Below are positions 15,201 to 30,426 of a stretch of DNA of 64,000 nt, piece by piece. The notes beneath the pieces are model-generated. The model saw nothing but the letters and a program-made list of their open reading frames with translations. It was not told the DNA's origin and made no database searches. The position numbers were made by a program, and so were the translations under genes. Position 1 is the first letter of the stretch, and each line of letters opens with the position of its first letter. Origin of the DNA: Membranipora membranacea (lineage: Eukaryota > Bryozoa > Gymnolaemata > Cheilostomatida > Membraniporidae); the NCBI GenBank assembly GCA_914767715.1, contig OU612067.1:9238001-9302000 (forward strand), given 5' to 3'.

Positions 15201-17851
15201 TAAGACAGAGACTGAGGGAAATCAGCCCTATGATTACTCATTTTTTGGTTAGAGCTGGTCGCTCGGGGAATTCCAGGCGTAATCATAGGACTGTCGCTAA
15301 TGGTTGGCACTTTTTACTGATAATTTCCAGAGCCATATTTCTCAGGTCTAGTATATAGAATGGTCTCATACACCACTTATTCCCTAACAACCTGTGGTTT
15401 CCATCATTGAAGTGTGAGGACTAATAGCGTAATATATGGAGGAAATTTGCATAAGCGTAAAATACGAGAAGCATCCGAGAGATCTCGATTCGATCCTAGC
15501 AACACCCACCCACCCCAACCAACAAAGCTTGTTTAACCCACATTTAATCACGGAACAAAATTAAGCAGAGAAAAGACCTTAATGATTCATCTTCATAATG
15601 AGGTTCCAGCTAGTCACCAGAGATCCCTAAGAATTTGACAAGACAACTGTTACTAGGCCTAATGAGGTAGTTGAAATCTACTAACTCCTCATCCGTTAGG
15701 AAGTTAGGAAATCTGATTAATGTACATAGTGACTCACTACATGAAATTTATAAATTTAGCTACAGCAAAAGTTGCACAACAATCTGAAATTTTATAAATA
15801 ATCTATTAATTGAGATCGATGCTATATCTTTTGGAAGCCCTGACTTTATAATAACAAAATTTATTATTATGAAGTCAATGGGGAATACCAATGTAAGATA
15901 TGAAGTAAAGTATTTAATAAATGTTAAGTAGAGGGCCTATAAGTACTATATTATGAGAATGGTAGCTATATATGAAGGATGAAGTGATGTACCTGATGTA
16001 TAGGCCTACCTCTTACATGTATTTATGTTATGAAATATGAGTAAACAGTAGGAATTCAGAGCAAGTATGTAATCAAAACAAAGGGAAACTCAGCTGACAA
16101 CACTAACAACGAGATAGTCTGAGCCCCCAAGACTTTTGCCCCTCGCCCGACACCCTCCCCCCGGCGAGATAGTCCCTTGAAATATGGATGGAATTCCTAT
16201 GGTTCAATCAGGGTGTTGATATGGTAATATTGCAATAAAGTGGCAAGCCACATCAGGTGAATGAACTGCCATTCAAACTCACTCCTCTCTCCAAAGCCTT
16301 GTCTAAATCATCACAGGAAAAACCCATTAATGGAATAAGACCCTACCCAACTTGCGAGACAAATGATCAATGTCAAGTTCAAAGCTCACAAGGCGGTTCA
16401 CAACGGGCAGACATGGAGGTTATTTCCAGGTGTAAGATAGGAGATGTGTGTAAAGGTATAGTAAGATCACTCAGACACTCGGAACCAGGATTCATAATCA
16501 ATCTTACTCCATTACAAAACAAACTGACAACAAACAATAAAGCTATGTACAGGAATTTCAGGGTTGGTATAGACTAGGTGGAAGTAAGCAGGCGGTGGCG
16601 AAGTTCATCGATGCCATTAATAGGTGTTTAACTCTTACTAGTAAGGTTAGGTATCTAACTGAAGCATCCGGCATGTTACCAACGATGATCGAGTTACAAT
16701 ACTTAGTTGTTAGGAGGATGTGATGAAAACTAAAATTTAGGATTACTAGCAGCAATAATGATAAGTTACTGTGATGGTGGCACTCTGCTACGATAGAATA
16801 CACTCTTTAAACGTGGTGGCTAATATCTATCTCAAGTTACCATCGAGTTCTGCAGAGACCATCTTGCCGATATTTTCTAAGACAACTAGAAACATTGGCA
16901 AGCAAAAGTTTCACAAACTCATTAAAACTGCACTGGAATTAATTTCGTGGCAAAGAAGAGTTTCATAATAGTCTTTAGTGGATGGCATGGTGAAAATAAT
17001 CATAACTAGCCCTTAAAATCTACAATCAATCCATAGCCCTCAAGAAGGGAATGCCCACATTAGTAATTATAATTGATGCTGGAATGCCATTTCAATTTTG
17101 TAGCAAACAAAGCTAAGAAATCAATTCATTTAGAGTACAAAGCCCTGATTTCAATGCAGGGCGGTCAACAAGGGTTAGCCTTTGTTTTCTTGGCATTCTA
17201 ACTTCCTATATATGCAAACAGATTAGTCTTCATAATATGTGTTATAATATTATGCCATGATATGAGAAGCTTTTCACTTTCCTAATACTGTAACCTCAAT
17301 GTCTAAATGCTGGTTATAAATATTGGTAAGAAGGCCTTGTACTATTCAGTCCCACCAAATCTAATGGTACCATCATAACATTTCATTCATATAAGTAGCA
17401 AGTTATGAGGGTCTATCGGTGCAAAAAACGAGGTAACAGTTCACTTACAGGCAGTGATTGCCCGAAGAATGAGGAATAAAATGAAATAAACCTCGACTGG
17501 TAGGTTAAATAAACCTCGCCTGGTAGGTTAAATAAAATGGTCAACAAATTCTCTATGGACTCGTAACAAGCTAAATAATCATGAGATTTTATCGATTTTA
17601 TGATGAATTATCTTTGGCATTTCCAATATGATGCCTAATTTGAAGATTTAACATTATAGTAACACAGGCAATTAGTGCATCTCAAATCGCTTCCCACGAA
17701 ATTTACTTATCAATCATGAGAAAGCAATGAAACATGTAACCATTATAAATGGTGGAGCTATGCACTATCAAAGCCCCAACATAGCCGCAAAAAGGATTTT
17801 GTTCTCAAAAGAATAGTTGACCAGGTGGGAGGTGTGTAATAAAATTCATAC
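12217..17851. other. Long non-coding stretch between KCC first exons
   Basis: I see no further coding exon on either strand. It contains scattered AT-rich sequence, a 24-base direct repeat at about 17490-17535 and poly-C runs near 14490 and 16150. An open frame at 16257-16577 has no recognisable motif and is probably chance. Regulatory elements for the distal first exons may lie here but are not recognisable by eye. Confidence 0.5.
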
Positions 17852-17948
17852 CGTCCTCCTCGTCTTCCTTCCCTAATTTCTCGTCGTTTACAGCATTGAC
17901 TCGATTTTCAGCCTGATGCTGCGCTTCATCCACCCTCTCTATCAACAT
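17852..17948 (-). CDS. KCC: KCC alternative first exon 1b
   Basis: The frame opens at ATG 17948 and reads 32 codons plus one base to donor GTATGA at 17851, again phase 1, compatible with the common exon at 9724-9803. The peptide is short, acidic and charged (starts MLIERVDEAQHQAENRV, ends EDEED) and has no RFxV motif. It could instead be an internal exon joined to 1a, since both boundaries would need phase 1, but no clear acceptor precedes it. Support is phase, donor and coding-like composition only. Confidence 0.55.
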
Positions 17949-18677
17949 TGTCTGTGTTTAGTAAATTGCCAGTGCACTAATCTTTTTGCATCACTTTAAG
18001 AGCTTGAATGCCAGAGGCTGACTAAACCTAAGGATGGTTTGTGGGCCACTTTATAGTTCTGGTAGCTCGACTGTGAGTGGTCAGCACATGACCAGACATT
18101 AACAACACCAATAAATATCTCTGGTCATCAAATTTCATCACCTACTGTTGGACAATATAATTAACAAATCTAGAATTAATAACTGAGATCTGCCAAACAG
18201 ATTGATTGGCTTCATCTTCTGTCCAATAAAGGAGTCCATTAAAGGTAGATGAGAGGTTTCTAATCCTATTTTCGCTGATATATCCATCAGCTGATATAGG
18301 TAGTCAAACCGGGAGTTGCATCTATTTTAAACCCTCATTGAATGTGGGTAGGCCAGCATGTCAAACAATAATTCAGCTTTGTTTTGACATGCAGCCACCC
18401 AAATCCACCCTCATCACCTGACATGTGACTCGGTGAACTTAATCCATAATCACTTTATTGCTGGTTTAGCTTGTTTCTACCCTACATAAATGACACAGAA
18501 ACTGTTTGTCAGTCAAATGTCTTGACTGCGATAAGATGTGAGCCCTCCACTGCATGGGTAAGGATAACAGTTTGACTGGGCCAATAGGGCCGAGCGATCG
18601 GTTTTATCGTATTTGGTGTTTAATGGGAGGCTGAGTACACAGGGATTTCCCAACTACGGGATAAATGGAAGACTTAC

Positions 18678-18861
18678 CTCTCCTCGACCCATCAGGGTCT
18701 GTGACTGATATTGATGGGTGTATTCCATCGAGACTTGTAGCTGGAAGAGAGCCGTATGATTGTGTATTCCCATTTCCAGTTTGGTCGCCTTTGGTGAGAT
18801 CTACATTTTCAAGGCCATCAGTTTTTGAGACTTGAAAGCGGATGTTCCCGCTCATGCTCAT
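18678..18861 (-). CDS. KCC: KCC alternative first exon 1a, with RFxV docking motif
   Basis: An open frame starts at ATG 18861 and runs 61 codons plus one base to a strong donor (GTAAGT) at 18677. The end phase is 1, so it joins exon 9724-9803 in frame. The peptide begins MSMSGNIRFQV; RFQV at residues 8-11 fits the (R/K)Fx(V/I) motif that docks SPAK/OSR1 kinases, known near the N-terminus of some vertebrate KCC and NKCC isoforms. The rest is polar and Ser/Gly/Asp-rich, as expected for a cytosolic KCC tail. Assigning it to this gene rests on strand, phase, an in-frame join and the motif; no transcript is available. Confidence 0.72.
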
Positions 18862-20447
18862 TCAGTGTAGCCTTCGTTGTGTCTGAGGACTGAACTGATG
18901 ACTCCCAATTAGTAAGAATACTGGACGAGCACCCCAGATAGGCCTAAGAAGTTAAGTTCCCTCAGCTCTGTAAAAACAGCATTGGTTGGTTCCACGTCAG
19001 TTTTTTGTATCTGATTTAAATAAAACACAGTAATGAGAATGTTTAGATCAGTAAACATTAATTAGGCTGCAAATATATGGCCCCACTTCTGGCTACTTCT
19101 CAGCAATAACATTTTAGGTGACATACAATTAAATCAATTAGTCAATTACATGTTAGTTGGTTATGTCTAGCTAACAAGATAATATGATTGTAGTTTTAAA
19201 AAGTTGAAATAAGTAGTCTCCCATGTACATTATTGTGAAGGAAAGGATCATAGTTCAGAAAAACTGAGCAGTGGTAATTATATTTTTAATGTTATATTAT
19301 ATTGTAATGTTTTGTTTTTATAGTCATTAAATAAATCAATCCAAGGAGGATGAGCAAACAATCATCAATCAATCAAATCAGTTTAGAACGAATTTTACAC
19401 CACCACAGCCCACCCCATTCAGCTTTATACACAAGTACTTGTTCTAATCACAATCTTAGCAAGGCCTACCTGAGTAATCTTTGGTCACAAAACTAGAAGC
19501 ACTATTAAGTGAGTCATGAGTGAGAGCAACTGGGTAATCAATGAGTCATATCATATTATTTTGTAATCGCCTACGATGAAACAAAAGTTTAATGTACATG
19601 TTTCCGGTTCTTTAAATATACAACCACATAGCACAATTTCAAATAATTACAAGTGTGAACAAAACTGAGTTTAGCTTCTTCGTGATGAAATAGGTATTTT
19701 AATCTAGTTTAAGTTCTGTGATATTGTTTTGGAATATATTCATATGCCATTTGATTGATGTTCTTTGCCGGCTTGTTTAGAAGGTTCACAGAGCAGGTTT
19801 ATTTCCCTAAAAAAGATGAGCTTGGGTCGCTACAATTCTCGAAAGTTTCCGGTTAGTGTTTTTTTTCATTTTGAGTCAAGTTTTTTTTCTCAACTGGTTA
19901 CCTAAAATGTTCTAGCATTTCCTAGATCATGAAATGGTACAATGTCAATCACTAGGGTAGATGAGCTGAGTCAACTAGCTTGAAGAATTTTCCTTGTAAG
20001 GAGAAATCAATACAGGAGTGAAAGCTCCTATTGTGACTTGTCCAACAATGAAATTATTCATCAATCAGATCAGTCCATTCATTCACACTCACTGACTCCC
20101 AGCAGGCCAGGGAAAATGGAATTCTTCAGTCCTAGACAAATGATTATAATATGTTACCTTACTCGCTACAATTTAGTTATGCTGTCACTGAATGAAGAGA
20201 AACGTTATGAGGGTGATGTTGTTGACTGGTCTTTACCTCTGAAATTTCTGTTTCATATATAACACACGACTAGTTGGATGGTGCCTATAGTATATATATA
20301 GGCATAGGCCAAGTATGACAGGTTCATAAAATATTATAATATATCATATGCATTGTTGCTAGCTTCCAGTGAGTCTGATTTTCTTACTTTGTATAATTAG
20401 TACATGGGTATACTCCGTGTCTGTAGCCGATTTCAATAGATGTTTGT
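18862..20447. other. Intergenic stretch upstream of KCC exon 1a
   Basis: It presumably holds the distal KCC promoter and the 5' flank of the LINE fragment. I see no gene. A 23-base segment at 20207-20229 recurs at 22229-22251. Confidence 0.5.
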
Positions 20448-21999
20448 TTGCTTCACTGTCTTAATGTGTCAGTATTTTCTAATCCCGGAGACAAAAATTC
20501 GCTGAGCCCTTGCTATACAGACATGAAAAACATCACCATTTCCAAAGAAGGTGTCACAAAGCAACTGAAGATTCTCGATCCATATAAAGCTGCTGGACCG
20601 GACAACATCTCACCAAGAGTCCTCAGAGGGAATGCTGAAGTGCTTGCATCCCCACTTGCCACACTCTTCCAACTATCACTAGACAAGGCTGAAGTACCTT
20701 CAGACTGGAAAAAGGCCATCATCTGCCCAGTGTTCAAGGAGGGAGACAGACATCAACCATCCAACTATAGACCCATCAGCCTTACATGTGTGACTAGTAA
20801 GGTTCTAGAACATATAGTCACTAGTCATTTGATGAACTACGCTGAGGAAAACCACCTACTGTTCCGTAACCAACATGGCTTCCGAAAAAACCGAGGCTGT
20901 GACAAACAGCTGGTCGAGTTCGTCGCCGATATCTCAAGCAACTTGGATCAAGGAATACAAGGCTTGTGTGATCGATTTCTCGAAAGCGTTTGACAAAGTC
21001 AACCATCAGAAACTCATCAACAAGTTGGAGAATAAAGGAGTCTGCTACCAAATTTGCTCTTGGGTGGAGGAATTCTTATCTAACAGATCCCAACAGGTGG
21101 CTGTGGAGGGCTCCTTATCATCAACTGCAGCTGTGACATCAGGAGTGCCGCAGGGAATCGTTGTAGGGTTTACCCTCTTCCTCTTCTACATTGATGACCT
21201 CCCCCAAGGACTGCATTCTACAGTAAGACTCTTTGCTGATGACACAATCCTCTATAACACCGAAAACAACAGCGATAAACTCCAGGCCGACCTCAAGACC
21301 CTGGAGGGATGGGAGAAAACCTGGGATATGGAATTCCACCCTGCCAAGTGCCAACACATATCATTCACCAGGAAAACTAAACCGCCACAACATTCTCTCA
21401 GCCTGCATGACATGAAAATACAAAGGACTGACGAAGTCAAGTATCTTGGAGTAACCATGGATTCAAAATTGCGCTGGAACAAACACATACCCAACATCGC
21501 TACCAAGGCAAACAATACACTAGGATTCATCAGAAGAAATGTGACCACCACCAATGAAGAAGTCAAATCGCTGGCATACAAACAACTAGTCAGGCCAGTG
21601 CTTGAGTATGCTTGCTGCTCCTGGGACTCACTAACATCAACCCAGGAAACTTCCCTAGAAGCTGTACAAAGGCGAGCGGCAGAGTTTGTGTGCGGTATCA
21701 GAATGAGTGATAGGAAGACAAGTGTCACCGGATTAGTACACAGTCTTGGATGGGAGCAGCTAGGAGAGAGACGCAAGGAAAGAAGGCTGGAACTATTCCG
21801 GGAGATGCACTACACAGACTCTGATACCATCACCATACATATCCAACCTGCGACACACCATCTCTCTCGCAGACATGGTCATCAGTACCTGATCCCCCAT
21901 GTCAAAACTCAACACCATCAGTGGTCCTTCTTTATGAAGACTGCAAAGGATTGGACTGCCCTCCCCCCTTCCAGCTCCCTACTTGCACGCCCTGGATAG
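20448..21999 (+). mobile_element. 5'-truncated, frameshifted non-LTR retrotransposon (Jockey-superfamily-like reverse transcriptase)
   Basis: Reverse transcriptase of a LINE. Frame 1 (20448-20993) has the fingers/palm entry with PSNYRPISLT and QHGFR. A second frame carries DFSKAFDKVNH (first catalytic Asp), SGVPQG, FADD (the catalytic pair), the thumb region RPVLEYACCSWD and EAVQRRAAEFV, and ends at a stop at 21999. The frames meet near 20960, so a small indel breaks the ORF. The normal GSVLGP after SGVPQ is altered to GIVVGF. Endonuclease and ORF1 are absent, so it is a dead 5'-truncated copy. It sits in the intergenic space between divergent KCC and NAA10. The clade (CR1, L2 or Jockey) cannot be fixed by eye. 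Confidence 0.9.
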
Positions 22000-22504
22000 C
22001 ATCCCGCTTCCTGTTGGTGACACACTGTTGATGACCTGGAACGAATACGGACTTACGAGAAACACATTGCTAGATTCATCAACCCTGATGTAGCAATTAC
22101 CTCACCTGAGGTAAGACCTGAGGTAAGAGGTTGGTGGGGTTGCGCTCATGATATAGCTGAGACTACTTGAGACAAGCCTTGGTGATTGATTAAGAGTGTC
22201 TTAGCTGAGCTTAGATGTAGAAACATTAATGAGGGTGATGTTGTTGACTGGCAAACTTTATTTTTACACTGGAATCAAAACCATGGGCATATATGGGTTA
22301 TTGGATGCAGGATGCATTTACCAGTGACTCAGACTGAGCCAACACATAGGTAGGCCCATGGTCATAATTGATCAGCGGTTTGTTTCCCTCTTATGAATCC
22401 CCTAGCTGGCCCTATATGCTAACAAGCATGTCTTTTTACAACAAATCCGCATTCTACATTCTTATTCTTTGTAGAGTCGTATTTGATCGGACCCTCAAGC
22501 CAAA
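22000..22504. other. LINE 3' remnant and NAA10 5' flank
   Basis: It contains likely LINE 3' sequence, a 12-base direct repeat (ACCTGAGGTAAG) near 22100, and the NAA10 5' UTR/promoter. There is no clear TATA box. Confidence 0.4.
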
Positions 22505-25605
<3,101 letters not shown>

Positions 25606-26682
25606 CAATGACACTCAAAATTTGTAAATAACAAATTAGGAAAATCTCACCGCAGATCCTACCATTGCGGAACTGTGAAGGCTCCGTGTTAATCTGAGAT
25701 ATCTCTTAAATGTCTGAAGATTCTTTTGAGAAGTCAGCTGCTGCTGTGTTTCTTGTTGCTCATTTCAACCAGGGAGTTATCTGTATACTCCCCATTTCAA
25801 CCCGTTTGTATGAACCTTTAAGCTTGTAACAAATGACAATTTTAATTTCGCCAAATCAAACAGGAGTTGTTTTCTCATGTGATATGTGCTGATAACTCAA
25901 TATTACATACAATAAAAATTACCCCAACAAATTCTACCTCATGTGAAGGCCTCCCTTCATTAACGCTTCTACTGCTCACTAGGTCTGTAACTCACTGGTA
26001 CTGGATTGTTAAAGATTCAATGATTCAGCACTGCTTGCAAAACGTTGAAATACATAGGGAAAGTCTACATAACAATATTCATAAATATTATTATGTTTAC
26101 CTTTTACCATTTGCTTTGAATGCCATTTCGGTCCCAATCTGAAGATCTGATCAAAATTAAGAGTGAATTCTAATCTAATAGTACAATGGTAATCAAGTCA
26201 GGTGCTCAATCATTCTCTCGTGAATATAATTGAAATGCAATTTGATCGATCTCCATCACATGGGGCAAAAGTTCAAGCATTATCTTGTCAAAAGTTTGTT
26301 ATCGAGCTAAGTTAAATTGTTATGATACTAGAGATATTAATGATGTGATGGCTAAACCACAGATATTAGGATCAGTAGTATAAGTACATTTTTCTTGCGG
26401 TGGCTTGTCTAAATAGCTATTGGCTAATGTCAAGCATTGGTATCTTATCAGTAAAGCAAGTAGGACCTACAACATATAGAACTAGTAACAACTTCCTACT
26501 AGTAGCATCAACTCATTATAGGCAATTAACTGCACAAGGGTCGAGATGCATCTTGAATGATAGATTGTGACAGTTTGGTTTCAGAGAAATAAGAGAGCTA
26601 ACAGGCTATGGGTAGGTATTGTTGTGGTTCTTCCTGACAATGAAATTCAACTGACAAATAATAACGGCTGAGGAGAATTTTA
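25606..26682. other. Intergenic stretch, NAA10 3' UTR side
   Basis: AT-rich. AATAAA-type signals occur near 25910. I see no coding exon; the open frame at 25867-26142 looks like chance. Confidence 0.5.
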
Positions 26683-26936
26683 CTGGGGGGTCTTTTCAAT
26701 TAGAAAGAGTGATCCTTTACTAAAGCAAGTTATCAGTATCACATCACTATCACATCGCTCAAAATTATCACTCACTTGGTGTTTCAATTAGAAAAAATCA
26801 CTCCCAAATCGCTCACTCAGAATGTATATAGTTCCATCAAGTGACTGAGCGATCTGAAAGCGAGACCCCTAGCAGGTATCGCTCACTCAGTGATAATATT
26901 GCGATTTTGGCAGTTTCTAATTGAAAGACCCCCCAG
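26683..26936. mobile_element. MITE with CTGGGGGGTC... inverted ends
   Basis: The terminal inverted repeats are CTGGGGGGTCTTTTCAATTA (left) and the complement of CTGGGGGGTCTTTCAATTAG (right), differing by one T. The 254-base element has no ORF and has internal TCGCTCA-type repeats. I could not find an unambiguous target duplication. A second copy begins at 63953. Confidence 0.8.
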
Positions 26937-28667
26937 ATGAGCTGTTCGTTGTCTTTGTTATATGCATTTGGATCTTGTATAATAGCGTGTCATACAATTA
27001 TACGAAACATTCTGCTAAAAGGTGAATGGCTAGTTGAAGAGCGCCATAGATAAAGTGATTGGCTCAAGAGATTAACCATAGAGGACGCGACTCAGATAAG
27101 ATGTACACTGTCTACAGGAGCTGGTTTATATGACAGATCCTCGACAGTTATTATGTGGTCATATCTTCTGTATGATGTGTCTAGAGTCTGATTATGCTAG
27201 TGAGGAGAAGCAGTGCAGAGTGTGCAGGTAAAGCTTAAGTTTGAAAGGCCAAAACTGTTAAAAACTATCTGGCTTCGTCATCTCAAATGTGCAGATGAAA
27301 TTAGATAGAACTTGGCTGGCTGGCCGAAATAGAATAGGAAAGAGCATTTGAGAAGAATCTGTTGGGAAGAACTGCTTCTTATAATGGCCTATAATGCAAT
27401 GTGTACATCATATTTTGATCTTGGGATATATTTCGTTAGATTCCAAGTGCCCATTGTAGTTCGATTTTTGTATGTAAATTTTTTCGGTAAAAAAATGCCG
27501 AACTTTGGCCACGTTCCCATGAGAGCAAAAGTGCATAAGATCCGCATGGCTTTGACAGGGGCTCAGTCGAAGCTTTGTTCACAGCTGTGCTCGAACATTT
27601 CCTGTTCCTAAATTTATCAGCTCAGCAACTGATTTTGACGGGTAGCAAACAAAAAATACACCATTTCCCATGCATAATATTCATCATGATATAAGATAGT
27701 GAAGTGTGTAGGAAAGCCGCCAAAAACAACCACCGTTCATATCAACATAATCATATCATAGCAATGAGCAAAACGACTATATTTACTCGCACAAGAACAT
27801 TATTGAATTATTAACTTATTTTAACCAAAAACCAAGGGTCGAGAAAGGTCTGGAATATGTTATCTCCCCTGTACCAGTTTGCTAAAATATCTTTGACTAG
27901 GCTACCATTGACCAATACTGTTTTGTGATCATTTCTGTCAGAAGTTAGCAGCCCAGTAACTGTCCTAGGCGGGCCAGGGCTAGGCTTACTGTTATACTGT
28001 AAGTGGATTATTATTCATTGTTAATCTGTCGCATGGGAAATAACATACTCTAGACCCCCGGGTTTTTGCACTTCGTAATCGGTAACATCATTCAATAATG
28101 TCCTTGAGCGAGTAAATTCAGTTTTTTGTGCATTACTATGAGATCGCTTTGATTTGAACAGTGGTTGTATTTTGCTCTCCTAAACACTTTAAAAGTTAAC
28201 GAAAGTGGCTATCAATACCTATCATGTTGAGATGTAGCTATCATGTAGATGCAAAGTTAATCAAACAGACCCCATGGCCAAATGAAGTCACCTTTGACTG
28301 GGTTGCAACACTCTCAGCCAACTATCGACTCATGTAAACTAACTAAATAACTTTCCATGTCTTCTGTCAGCAAACCTTTCACTGCTGGAGATCTTGCACA
28401 ACTACCAAGAGTTGCTCCGCTTTATGCCTACAATAAAGATTTAGTTGAAACTAATACAGACCACATATGCGATGTATGCACATATCCTGCAGCAAAAGCT
28501 GTAAGCTATTGTTTGGACTGCAAGCAGAGGATTTGTCTCCACCATGATAAAGTAAGTGCTCTAGACAGGTTGTACGTATTACGACTCTTTACTGGATAGC
28601 CAGGTTACTTTTTCAACTTTGCATTTCATTGATGCTATTTGTTTTGAAATTAGATGTGCCCAATAGG

Positions 28668-28870
28668 AGTAGGAGATGGCTCAGTTGGTTAGAGCGCCGT
28701 TCCTTCCGCATGCAATTGTTGAAGGTCGTGGTTTCGAACCCCACTGCAGTCCATCAACTACCGCAACTTGGTGGACCCCAAGGTGTGCTTCGACCTGTCC
28801 ACAAACTGAGAGCAAAATGGCGCAGACATTGCAGCCTAGCCCCTAAAGCACCCACTATTTCTCCCCTCAT
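28668..28870 (+). mobile_element. tRNA-derived SINE in TRIM-like copy 1
   Basis: A-box TGGCTCAGTTGG near 28678 and B-box-like GTTTCGAACCCC near 28731 in tRNA-like spacing. A body containing CAAACTGAGAGCAA follows, and that segment recurs near 45128. There is no clean acceptor stem, so it is not a working tRNA gene. The 3' boundary is approximate. Confidence 0.65.
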
Positions 28871-29056
28871 TATTCAGAATGTGGCAAGTGACTATACCTT
28901 GCAGTTTTAATCAACTTTTTAACCGATTCACTAGGGGTAGCTCAGCACCATAACTACGTGCCATAATGACTATTAATAATGATGATGATAATGGGCTACT
29001 TGATAACCATGTGTTGCCTTTTTATACAAAAGATTTCACTATGCTTTTCAATAACT

Positions 29057-29322
29057 CATGGGCGTCAGAAGGGTGCTCAGGGTGCTCAAGTGAGCACCCC
29101 TTGGGAGGTTAAAAAAAATTTTTTTTTTGACAATTGGGCAAGAGGCTGTTGCTGTTAAATATTTTTGGTATCATGCTTGGTGTTGCTCATCCATAAAAGT
29201 TGGCTGGTATGTACCAGAATGTCTCTTTTTGGGCCCCTCCCGCACCCTCCCCGCTTACACATGCCACTAACTACTCCACAGCTAAAAGGAGCACCCCTTG
29301 GTAAATCCTTCTGACGCCCATG
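29057..29322. mobile_element. MITE with CATGGGCGTCAGAAGG inverted ends
   Basis: Perfect 16-bp terminal inverted repeats at 29057-29072 and 29307-29322. ATAACT occurs beside both ends (29051-29056; 29324-29329), a possible target duplication offset by one base on the right. No ORF. It lies in the B-box 1/B-box 2 intron of copy 1. Confidence 0.82.
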
Positions 29323-30249
29323 CATAACTTAAGTATTTGTACTCAACGCAGAAGAACAGTTTCTTGATAAATACTCTACTTTTAGCATCATTCGGGGTTC
29401 TTTGAAGATCGGCACAAGACTATAAATATCAAGCTATATGAGAGAAGAAGTACCTGCAGTGAACACCCAACAGAGGTCATATGTGTGGGGTGTGCATCCT
29501 GCTATATTCTTGCCTGTAATGAATGTGATTCTCCACCATGCACTAAGAATGGTGAGTTACGTTAAAATATTTGTAGTTTAATAACAGAGCTGCATGTCAA
29601 CCAGAGGAGTGTGGAAGCTCCTTGGCTGATCTTTCACATCTCTGCTTTTTATCCACCAATAGCAATTACATTACGGGGCGGGGCATGTGAAAAATTGTTG
29701 GTCCCATAAACTTAATAGACTTAAATCAATGATGATTGGAGTTTGAAAATTTCTTTACAATCAGCAGCATTTTATTATCAGCTTGATATTATTTTTTCTT
29801 CAAAAAAACTTTGCTTATTAAACTGTTAACAACAAGCTGCTAAATACATCGTAATTATTGCAAACTCAAAATTTGATCAAAATTGATCGAGTTATCAACA
29901 AAAAACCTGGAATATGAGCTGCAAGTCAATGATAACCCCAATGCTACTACACCTTCCAGTGTCGTTACGTCGCCCTCAATTAAATGCCTCAGTGTCTCAA
30001 TGCTAATGCCCTGTATTGTGTCCTGTCTAGGTTTATTATTGAGGCTTTGGTCGGTCCTGATCATGATTTAGTTGGCATTTCAACAGGTGAACCTAGGCCC
30101 GATCCAGGCTGGGGAGACAGGAGACAGACAAGCAGTACATAGTACTAGTAATCGGTTGTACAACTAGTATGAGTCACTAGGTCTGATCAAGAGGGTATTA
30201 GCAAAAATTAAACCCAACTGATCTGTGTCTAATACTTGTTCTATCCCAA

Positions 30250-30426
30250 TAGTGCAGTTCACTTAATTCAAACCTCTGGGGACCACATAAAGTTGTTCTA
30301 ATTAAGCAAAGTTTGAATTAAGTGACATTAGAATGCATTGAAATCTGGCTGGAGGGACCGATTTTCCTTGTCTGAATTAACAGGAGTTTTGAATTATAAA
30401 GTTTGAATTAACCAGCTTACACTGTA
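30250..30426. mobile_element. Small MITE with Tc1/mariner (pogo/Tigger-like) ends
   Basis: The right end reads, on the complement, CAGTGTAAGCTGGTTAATTC next to a TA. The left end next to a TA shares the TTAATTCAAAC core. An internal copy of the same motif lies at about 30309-30324. TA flanks and this end type are characteristic of pogo/Tigger-related elements. The left end is diverged, so the family call is tentative. Confidence 0.5.

Noticed and set aside
16257-16577. 106-codon plus-strand frame in the KCC upstream region
   Set aside because: No motif, no splice sites of note, antisense to the KCC locus; treated as chance.
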